The notes under the pieces: model-generated | What the model was told of the DNA's origin: nothing | Database searches by the model: none | The model's input: only the letters and a program-made list of their open reading frames with translations | Assembly (NCBI GenBank): GCA_036787895.1 | Contig: DAIQOK010000002.1 | Coordinates: forward strand, 127,117-191,116 | DNA from: UBA7662 sp036787895 | Lineage (GTDB): Bacteria > Bacteroidota > Bacteroidia > UBA7662 | Length of the DNA stretch: 64,000 nt | Reading direction: 5' to 3' | Part shown: positions 26,001 to 33,200 of the stretch, piece by piece | Numbering within the stretch: the stretch's first letter is position 1 | Layout: every line of letters begins with the position of its first letter | Translations under genes and position numbers: made by a program

Positions 26001-26872
26001 CGTTGTACCAAGGATTCAAAAAGCGCCTTCTGTTTTTGCAGGGCAGCTTCGGCTTGTATCGTAGCAGTGATTTCTGTGGTGTTGACAAATACGCCCTGTA
26101 CCTGTGCATTTTCATCGAACAAAGGCGTATAAGTGATTAGGAAATACCTCTTTTCGCCATTGGGTAAAGGAATAATGACCTCAGATTCTCTTTTAATGCC
26201 ACAAAGCACTTCATTGTAAAGCACTTTCAATTCGTCAAGCCGTTCCACTTGGGCCAACTCAAAAATCGACATGCCAGTGGTGACCTGCTTGTTTAACAGC
26301 CGCTGACTCATCAATTGCGCCGTTTTATTGGCACTAACGATCTTCAAATCGCGGTCGAGCAGAAAAAACGACTCCTCGGTATTGTCCATGAGCAGCTGGG
26401 CAAATTTTTCTGAGCGTTTTTTTTGCATTTCGAGCGCCAGTCGGGGGCGCAAATCGCGCAAGGTTACGGCCGCAAAATATTCTTCATCGATCTGGAAGAG
26501 GATACTGGAGGCTTCAACAGGGATACGTTCGCCTTGGTGATCCAGCATATCAATTTCACCAATTGCACTCCCGTTTTTATTGCGCTCTTCCAAAAATACA
26601 ATAACAGCAGCATCAGCTTCATTGAGGATGTCGCCCCGCGATTTTTCCAACATCTCAGCCATACTGTAGCCGAGCAAACGACAAATCGCCGGATTGGCAG
26701 CTATGATCCGGCCATTTTTGGTTAACAGTAATTGTCCTTCTAGGCTAAACCGAAAGACAGCCTGAAATTGCAAAAAACGCTTCTGCAAACCCTCAGATCC
26801 ATATTCTACGCCTAATTCTTCCTTTAACAACTGAAGCCTTCTCTTAATATCGTCTGCGGAAAATTCTTCCAT
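23057..26872 (-). CDS. Multi-PAS sensor histidine kinase (eight PAS domains)
   Basis: A 1271-residue kinase without transmembrane segments or signal peptide, so probably cytoplasmic. I count eight PAS domains in series, starting near residues 45, 165, 290, 415, 545, 670, 795 and 910. The fifth and sixth are PAS_3-like (LGYWDFDSSTDDLHWSEEVY; HPEDAQRVS). The last has a LOV-like GQTPRLLQGPDTDR, but a flavin-binding Cys is lacking. The HisKA region (FSYITSHNLRAPVANLLSIL) carries the phospho-acceptor His, and the ATPase has NMLTNAIKYRS, DNGLGIDL and SRGLGLYIV. ATG at 26872 (MEEFSADD) is preferred over a TTG three codons upstream. It overlaps the response regulator gene, forming a two-component pair. 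Confidence 0.92.
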   Translation of the reverse strand: MEEFSADDIKRRLQLLKEELGVEYGSEGLQKRFLQFQAVFRFSLEGQLLLTKNGRIIAANPAICRLLGYSMAEMLEKSRGDILNEADAAVIVFLEERNKNGSAIGEIDMLDHQGERIPVEASSILFQIDEEYFAAVTLRDLRPRLALEMQKKRSEKFAQLLMDNTEESFFLLDRDLKIVSANKTAQLMSQRLLNKQVTTGMSIFELAQVERLDELKVLYNEVLCGIKRESEVIIPLPNGEKRYFLITYTPLFDENAQVQGVFVNTTEITATIQAEAALQKQKALFESLVQRTSDGTVILDASGTIIFANESSNTILNLDTSTILGISGFDIVFKEDVNLAKQALADLVMHPEKHLELELRLMDINNNPVWCELRAVNQLINPHIGGIVIHFHDIRMRKAQEQELRESRKSLSQLLNNTEESFILCDRKLRVTAFNQAANKRNLIINNRPMEIGAHLLDSISPQRVKQAQALAKQVFKEGVAQRTQAQHHLPDGRVMLLALEYTPVFEEDGTISGICIIANDVTEIRKAEQALLRTTHRLKLAQQIAKLGYWDFDSSTDDLHWSEEVYLLYGLDAQHTQPSMAHFLELIHADDKTLVEQAIKEVVSGKNRLLDVQHRLYHQQQIRWLHQRGELRQDDAGRYWLNVTVQDITEQKAIDREMELSIERFRLVEMATNDVIWDLDFESDQLVWAPSLERVFGYSVKHLRDYNLKWWESKIHPEDAQRVSHSLYKHQHSGEKIWTEKYRFQHADGSYRDILDRGYTVFDRSGHPLRLIGSKQDITETVNHQRQIAEYADRLEGMVNSITDAFFTLDKNWRFSYLNPVAETILSRADISSRNKSIWEVFPELVQTDFERTLRKCASSRKSQQFTYLLGGRWYAFNLYPQQRGLSVYARDVTAKKQEEERLRLLESVITNTNDAVLITEAEPIQGTGPRILFVNEAFTRMTGYTAAEVIGQTPRLLQGPDTDRKALDKIRAALEKWEPVEVEIINYRKDGSPFWSQFSIVPIADEKGWYTHWISIQRNVTARKEAEVAQKQLNEELMKQNYGLEQFSYITSHNLRAPVANLLSILDLLDRDQLEHTANKELIEMIEVSAHRMDETLNELIKVLKIKGETNPAMELVSLKKVYERVLDNIGVLLQEAEGEIITQFQPEAFVYTASHIENIMLNMLTNAIKYRSKSRKLKIELSSSSVEEYIVLTFKDNGLGIDLNRYQSRLFGMYQRFHNNADSRGLGLYIVHAQVQALGGRIEVDSQVDVGTSFRVYLKKTTDARINH

Positions 26873-26948
26873 ACATACCAAAAAGCGGGTACATAAAGCT
26901 AAAACTAATCTGTGCGAAAGTCGTGAAAAGCCTTTTTTAATTTAGTTC

Positions 26949-26956
26949 TAATTTTG
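26949..26956 (+). promoter_or_regulatory. Bacteroidota -7 box for the thioesterase gene
   Basis: TAATTTTG matches TAnnTTTG exactly and lies 33 nt before the ATG at 26990. It argues against the upstream TTG at 26954 being the start, since that codon lies inside the box. Confidence 0.45.
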
Positions 26957-26989
26957 ACCTTATTGCTTTTGACTTCTGAATTGCTCCTT

Positions 26990-27421
26990 ATGCTCGATTT
27001 ATTTACATTTCACTACCCCATTCAAATTCGCTGGGCAGATATTGACGCCTTGAATCATGTAAATAATGCCGTCTATTTGAGCTATTTTGAACAAGCCCGC
27101 ATTGATTATTTCAGAGAAGCGGTTGCTTGGAATTGGGAAGAAGTAGGAATGATACTGGCCAAAAGTTGCATAGATTACCACAAACCACTACTCGCTCGAG
27201 ACCAGGCCGAAGTCTGGCTCCGCGTATCGAAACTCGGCAACAAAAGTTTTGAGATGGAGAATAAAGTGGTGCGTACCAAGGCAGGACAAACTGAAATTAT
27301 CACCTCCTGCACCTCAGTTATTGTAACTTACGATTACCGCAACGAAATTACGGTACCTATACCCGATTATGTCCGTAAAGCGGTGCTGGATCGTGAAAAA
27401 GCGGGCAGTGTGTTGATGTAA
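26990..27421 (+). CDS. Acyl-CoA thioesterase (4HBT hot-dog fold)
   Basis: A 143-residue hot-dog-fold thioesterase of the YbgC/FadM group. The catalytic segment is IRWADIDALNHVNNAVYLSYFEQARIDYF (about residues 9-37), with the conserved Asp followed by N-H-V-NN. It would hydrolyse acyl-CoA thioesters in the cytoplasm; chain-length preference is unknown. ATG at 26990 (MLDLFTFHYPIQ) is chosen because the earlier TTG lies in the predicted promoter. It is monocistronic, between the divergent kinase and the Rrf2 gene. Confidence 0.9.
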   Translation: MLDLFTFHYPIQIRWADIDALNHVNNAVYLSYFEQARIDYFREAVAWNWEEVGMILAKSCIDYHKPLLARDQAEVWLRVSKLGNKSFEMENKVVRTKAGQTEIITSCTSVIVTYDYRNEITVPIPDYVRKAVLDREKAGSVLM

Positions 27422-27450
27422 ACCTCCGACTATATTCAATAATATATTTT

Positions 27451-27466
27451 AGGATATATTTATCCT
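27451..27466 (+). promoter_or_regulatory. Operator-like dyad upstream of the Rrf2 gene
   Basis: The perfect inverted repeat AGGATA-TATT-TATCCT lies 53 nt before the Rrf2 start codon in an otherwise very AT-rich spacer. Its size and symmetry suit a dimeric winged-helix repressor. Autoregulation by the adjacent Rrf2 protein is the simple inference. Confidence 0.5.
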
Positions 27467-27498
27467 TAATTAAATATAAGCAGTAACTTCGTGTCGAA

Positions 27499-27512
27499 GA
27501 CGCTCAAGCGTC
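27499..27512 (+). promoter_or_regulatory. Start-proximal hairpin ACGC-N4-GCGT
   Basis: GACGC-TCAA-GCGTC can form a 5-bp stem with a 4-nt loop, ending 6 nt before the ATG of the Rrf2 gene. A nearly identical element precedes the START-like gene (51832-51847). It could affect ribosome access or be a protein-binding dyad. Confidence 0.45.
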
Positions 27513-27518
27513 GTCTGT

Positions 27519-27998
27519 ATGTCGTTGTTATCAAAATCGGCCGAATACGCATTGAGAGCCAGCATTTACATTGTTGCTGCCTCTCAATACGGACACAAAT
27601 GCGGATTGAAAGAAATAGCTGAAGCCATTGATTCGCCCCTGTTTTTTACTGCCAAAATTCTTCAGGAACTCACCCGTAAAAAACTAATCAGCTCAGCAAA
27701 AGGACCTAATGGCGGCTTTTATGTCGACCCGGCTGCACCCAACATCAGCATGCGCGATTTGGTAGAAGCGATCGATGGCCCTGATTTATTCGTCAGTTGC
27801 GGTCTCGGAATGAAACATTGTTCAGATGACGACCCATGTCCATTACACGACCAATACAAACCAATTCGGAGTCAGATTGTGGCCATGCTGCAACAAACCA
27901 CCATCCAAAACCTCGCAAGACGGGCGCTTACCGACAACAAACAAAAGAAATATTATAGTTTGTTCCTACACAAAAACCCAGCATGGATAAAGGTCTAG
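27519..27998 (+). CDS. Rrf2 family transcriptional regulator, Fe-S cluster type
   Basis: A 159-residue winged-helix regulator (IscR/NsrR/RsrR superfamily). The N-terminal HTH covers residues 1-70 (MSLLSKSAEYALRASIYI; LKEIAEAI; ILQELTRKKLISSAKGPNGGF). Three Cys at 94, 101 and 107 (SCGLGMKHC, then DDPC) form the cluster-binding loop, with spacing C-x6-C-x5-C close to that of NsrR and IscR. A 2Fe-2S or 4Fe-4S cofactor responding to nitric oxide, oxygen or iron status is therefore likely. No obvious nitrosative-stress or Fe-S assembly gene is adjacent. An operator-like dyad lies upstream. Its 3' end overlaps the convergent tamL gene by 4 bp. Confidence 0.92.
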   Translation: MSLLSKSAEYALRASIYIVAASQYGHKCGLKEIAEAIDSPLFFTAKILQELTRKKLISSAKGPNGGFYVDPAAPNISMRDLVEAIDGPDLFVSCGLGMKHCSDDDPCPLHDQYKPIRSQIVAMLQQTTIQNLARRALTDNKQKKYYSLFLHKNPAWIKV

Positions 27999-30283
27999 AA
28001 CGGATAGCCGATTGCAAAATTCAAAATTAGATGTTCCTTACGCCAATTGCTTCCGGCAGGAATACTGTAATCAAACCACCGCTCGTTTTCGGCCAGCCAG
28101 GGTTTCCTCAATGGCGTAGCTAAATCGAAGCGCAGTACAACAAAATCAATGTCGATGCGGAGACCGAGTCCGGCACCCAAGGCCAGCTCACGCAATGCAC
28201 TGCTGCTGAAACGGGCACCAGGCAAAGCCGGGTTGTCGTTGGCCAGCCAAACATTTCCAGCATCCAGAAAAGCTGCACCCTTCAAAAAACCGGCTAATGG
28301 GAAACGATATTCCAGGTTCATTTCCAGACGCACATCTCCTGCCTGATCGAAGAAAGATTGTAAGTCGATGGTTGCTGGTCGGTAGGTTCCAGGCCCTAGC
28401 GATCGAATACGAAAGGCACGCACACTGTTCGGACCACCGGCAAAATATTGTTTGATATACGGTAGTGAAGCGGTTTCACCTAAAGGTATGCCATAACCCG
28501 CAAAGAGCCGACTCACCAAACGGTGGTCGCGTTTAATTTGCCAGTAATGCCGTAAATCGAGATCAATTCGGGCATATTGCGCATAAGTTTGTCCGAAAAT
28601 AGTTCCGGAGCGACCTAAAGCATTTTGCACCAAATGCATGAGATTGCCAGATAAATCGAGTCCCAGCTGGCCATACAGCCGATGAACTTTGCGCGTTTCA
28701 TTCAGCTCGTTGTACTGAAAACTATAAGTTGTGCCTGCGATAAATCGTTGCTCAAAACTACGTCTCAGGAAATTATTGCTGTTGAGTATGGAGTCGAATG
28801 CCGGACTGGTTTGTGCCAAACCTGTAAAACTCACAGCCAATGGTTGATACTCTTGAAATACAAAGCGGTTTTTCTGCCACTGAAATCCATAGCCCAATTG
28901 TGCAGCATTCAAACGGTATAAATTCACCCGATTTAAGCTACTTGCCCCCAATACAAATCGAGTTTTAGGCACACCATAACCGGTTTTCTGACTAATGCTA
29001 AAGGGTACGATGAGCCTTGGCACCAGGAGCTCACTTTGCAAACTGAGCTCATATGCAAATAAACCAGTTTGCCGGCCACTTGCAATTTGGGTTTCGAAGC
29101 CAAATTTACCTGTCAACTGGAGCAATTCTCCACCTTTGAACAAATTCCGGTTTTTATAATTGGCCAGCAATGCCGGGCCTACAAAATTGTTCGACTTCGA
29201 CAAAGCCTGAGTTTCGAAACGTAGTGCCCGTTTATTGTGGGGCGACAAATAAATGGCCACATTCAAAAGTGCCTGGCCTCTATCATCGAAACGCAAGCTG
29301 TCGCCCGGACTGAAATTGAGCTGAACATATTTGAAATTCCCGACAGCACTCAAACGATTGGTGGTTACCTGGTGGTTGGTCAGACTGTAAACATCCCCTG
29401 GTGAAAATTGCAGGTAATTCCGCAAATAGCGTGGACGAAAACTTTCTTCTTCCTCTACATAAGCGATTTTCTCGTGATACACCGTATCTCCGGCATCACT
29501 GCCGTCGGTGCGAATCTGGTGGTTGGGATAGACCGTAATTTCAGATAAAATGTATTGATAACGGGCTTCGGTTGGCATGGCTCTTTTTTTGGAGAGATAC
29601 AGCATAAAGCTGCGGTCGCCTTGACTGGTATCTGCCCTGAAAATCAGAAAATCGGGGTTAAACTGATAAAATCCTTCATTTTTCAGCGTAATGTCGAGTC
29701 TTTCCCTTTCCGCCTTAAGCTCATCGAGATCATAACGACGACCCTGACGCAAGCGGGTACTTAACAGGCCGTCGCGTAGGATTTTGTCTAATAAAGTACT
29801 GTCACCCAAATAAACATATTCTTTAAGCCGATACGGTCTTTCGAGTTGAACGGTATAAGTGAGATAGGCCTTTTTGTTTTTTACGGAGGTATTCACACTA
29901 ATCTGGTGGTCGAAAAAGCCCCGGTTTTCAAGTCGGTTCGATAACAATGTTTTAGTTCGCTCGCTTGAAATCTGAGCAAGGTAGACCGGTTTCTCGCCAA
30001 ATTTTTGGTTCAAATACCGACCAGCTCGCCGTGTTTTAGGTCGTTGGGCGCGGTAGTATAACCACAAAGGAATTCGTTGGCCAAATATTTTGCTATTTGG
30101 GGCCGGCCGAAACAATTCTTCCAGTTCCTGTTGAAGGGCTTTTGGCTCGTTCACCCCTGAATCGAGGCTTAATATTAAACGCGAACCACCATATAACTGC
30201 TCCGATTCGGGGACAAACCGCTGCACCCGGCAACTGCCAAAAAACAAGGGCAACAATAACAGGCAGATCAAACCAAATCTCAT
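27995..30283 (-). CDS. tamL: TamL: BamA/TamA-like outer-membrane lipoprotein
   Basis: A 762-residue Omp85-superfamily protein. The signal peptide ends in a lipobox (LPLFFGSC), so the mature N-terminus is a lipidated Cys, the feature that separates Bacteroidota TamL from proteobacterial TamA. POTRA-like domains occupy about residues 35-330 (ERLDITLKNEGFYQFNPDF). A C-terminal 16-strand barrel covers about 370-762, with the Omp85 segment GGPNSVRAFRIRSLGPGTY and a terminal strand ending LNFAIGYPF. It follows tamB with an ATGA overlap, so the two are translationally coupled. Together they would form the trans-envelope TAM complex that helps insert outer-membrane proteins or move lipids. Confidence 0.92.
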   Translation of the reverse strand: MRFGLICLLLLPLFFGSCRVQRFVPESEQLYGGSRLILSLDSGVNEPKALQQELEELFRPAPNSKIFGQRIPLWLYYRAQRPKTRRAGRYLNQKFGEKPVYLAQISSERTKTLLSNRLENRGFFDHQISVNTSVKNKKAYLTYTVQLERPYRLKEYVYLGDSTLLDKILRDGLLSTRLRQGRRYDLDELKAERERLDITLKNEGFYQFNPDFLIFRADTSQGDRSFMLYLSKKRAMPTEARYQYILSEITVYPNHQIRTDGSDAGDTVYHEKIAYVEEEESFRPRYLRNYLQFSPGDVYSLTNHQVTTNRLSAVGNFKYVQLNFSPGDSLRFDDRGQALLNVAIYLSPHNKRALRFETQALSKSNNFVGPALLANYKNRNLFKGGELLQLTGKFGFETQIASGRQTGLFAYELSLQSELLVPRLIVPFSISQKTGYGVPKTRFVLGASSLNRVNLYRLNAAQLGYGFQWQKNRFVFQEYQPLAVSFTGLAQTSPAFDSILNSNNFLRRSFEQRFIAGTTYSFQYNELNETRKVHRLYGQLGLDLSGNLMHLVQNALGRSGTIFGQTYAQYARIDLDLRHYWQIKRDHRLVSRLFAGYGIPLGETASLPYIKQYFAGGPNSVRAFRIRSLGPGTYRPATIDLQSFFDQAGDVRLEMNLEYRFPLAGFLKGAAFLDAGNVWLANDNPALPGARFSSSALRELALGAGLGLRIDIDFVVLRFDLATPLRKPWLAENERWFDYSIPAGSNWRKEHLILNFAIGYPF

Positions 30284-33200
30284 GGCTGCTCCTCCGACTT
30301 TTGCCTTTCCTCAGGTTTAGGTTCGGGCAATCTTTCTTTTTTTTTCTTTAGTAGCTCGTCAAAGCCATTAAATTCTCGGCTCAGTACTAACGACATGCCC
30401 GTAACCACCAAGGGTCCTTCGGCAAGACCTTCCAGTTGGTTGCGCCGGAATCCCCGCAAACGATAAGCCCCATCACTGCTGAGGCGATATTCTACGCTTA
30501 CATCACCAATAATATCATTACTAGCCTGCGCATTGCCCTGAACATCCAGCTGTCGACCCACTTCTACCGCCAAACGTTCACCCATAAAACTTTTGCGCAC
30601 ATTTACATTCAACTGGGTGCGGTCCTGAGCCTGGCCGGAGCTAAAATCGGTATAGCTATCCAGGTCCATGTTCAGGTCGACACCTTTCACATACTGGGAC
30701 GACAAATTATTGAGCTGACTGCTCAGCAACTGACTCACACTCGACCGGGCCATGGCGCTCGCACTTGCATTACCACCGCTGCTATTGCTATTTACATCGG
30801 GTACAAAGCGGTTGAGAACCATCAGGGAAAACACCTGTTTGTTCAGATCGCTCTCCTGCTGATTTAGTTGTTGGATGCGGGCGTACACATTACCATCGAG
30901 GGCATTGCGTTGCATTTCGGGCATGTCGAGCAGGAAAGAAATATTAGGTTTAAGCATATTTCCCTTGATGTTCATATAAACTTCGAAGGGTAACTCCTGG
31001 CGGTAACGGGTACGGGTACTTTCATCGGCACCACTCAATTGTGCCGACATGAGGTCGGTAGCGCCCGTTTTTATACGGTATAAGGCCTGCAAATCGAGGG
31101 TTGCATCAGTAACATCGCCATTCCAGACTATCCTACCTCCAGGAACCAGCTCAAATTTGCGCTTCACCAGCTCATACAAACTCAGCTCATATTGACCCCG
31201 ACGAATTTCGTAAACACCGGTCATACTGGTTCGGCCATTGGTATAAATGTCGTATTTCAGATTAGCCTCTCCCGAAACACTCAGCTGGTCACCCGAACGC
31301 TCGTCCATGATCAAAATAAGCTCACTTTCCCGGTCAACTTCGAGTGTGGCTTTCAAACGCATACCCACAAAAACCGACGTTTTTTGCTCTTGCAGATCTA
31401 CCAGGGTGTCGGCGAGCGGGTCCACCCGGCTAAATAACACCACCCCATCTCTTTCAACCACATCAAGTTGCGATTCAGGAACGATGAACGACAGTTTGCT
31501 GCCCTTGTTCAAGCGGGCTTTGGCATCGATTACCGGTTTCGAAGGTGAACCACCTATACTCAAATCGAGATTCATCCGCATCACACCATAGTATAGGTCG
31601 TTGTCGGCGCGCGTTGAATTAAGTACCCTGAAATCGTTGGCTTTCAACTTTAGCTCAAAGAGCGCTTCGGGTCTGCCTCCGGTTAAAATCCGACCATCAA
31701 GCCGTAGCTTTTGGTTGTTTTCATCGGTCAGCTCCAATTGATTAATAACCAGCCCCTGCTGATCAAAAAGTATCGGTCTATTACTCACACCAAAGCTGCT
31801 ATTGAAAGCGGCAACGGTTAGCCTCGCATCCGAAAATTGCATTTGCCCTTCGTAGAACGGGTTTTTCAGAGGCCCATTGATGGCCAGTTTGCCCTCCAGC
31901 TGACCTTTGGCATCGCGTATTGCACTGTCGCTCAAAGCGATAAGCTGCTTAAGTGCAAATCGTTTCAAATCGAGTTCCATGTCGAGGGTAGTGCCAGTGC
32001 CGGGCATGCGATAGTTACCGGCAACGGTTAGTTCCAAATCGGGGCCAGTAATCCCGGCAGCCAATTGATAGTCATTTTTAGCTGGCATACTGGCTTCTAA
32101 CTTTAAGTCGCCCAGTAGTTGACCCAGGAGGGCAAGCTGAGTAATTTTTAGTTCTGACAACAAACCACTTTGGCCTTCCTTATCTACCCAAGTAATATAA
32201 CCACTCATGGTGCCAGTAGCCAAAAGGCTATCGGCTTGAAGAATGCTGCTTATCGAGGCAAGCGGGAAATCATTCGTTGTAAGTCTGATTTCGCCCGGAT
32301 TGGTTTGGATGCTAAGTTGCTGTTCTTGATTTGATAGCCTAAAATCGGTGAATTCAAGCTTATCCCCCAGGGTTATCCGATTTCGAGGATCGGCTTGCCA
32401 TAGCTGCCTGTTTAGCATGGTGCTATCAGGGTGCAAAGTGAAATAACGATTATCCTTTTGCCAGCTACCTGCTCCCTGTAGCCTGAATACAGGCTGCTGC
32501 CAGGCATCTTTAACTACAAAAAACGCAGCAACGAATGAGTCAACAACGCTCATTTGGAAACGTGTGCGGTGAATATCTACCTCACCCTGCTCCAGTCGGT
32601 CGAAGCCGGCTTCCATTTTAAGACCTTGATTTGCCGAAAAGTCCAAAAACAAATGCTGCACCGCGGTGCCTTCGTAATCGAAGTTTTTGACTTTGGCAAG
32701 AAAATCTAATTCATGTTTTTTTTGATCAAACCGGAAACTGAATCGACCGGAATCGAGTACAGCTATACCGGGCAACAATACTTCGCGCAATAGTCGGCTG
32801 TCGTGAAGATCAAACTTGCCCGCTGCTACAATGGCCACCTGGCTGCTGTCTATGGCTTCCACACTATCGCGTTTCCACTGTGCCTTTAATTCCGACCGAA
32901 TTGCTGCTACCAAAGTCTCAACAGCCGTATTGGCGCTGAAGTTGCCACTCAGCAAATCACTTTCGAGTGTAAGCGTTGAAGCAGACGGCGCCAATGCAGC
33001 CGACAATTCAAATTGCCGGAGGGGATAAGCCAATTTGTCCTGCACCACCAAACCGTCATTGAGTAATATGGTGGCCTTCATACTGTCGGCTTTGCCTTGA
33101 GCGTTTGCATTCAATTGCAAACGCAGCTCCATGGGTTCTTCCCGGAAGCCCAGTTTTTTGAGGTCGGCCCTGTCCAACTGCGCTTTCAGCTGGTAGGCCG

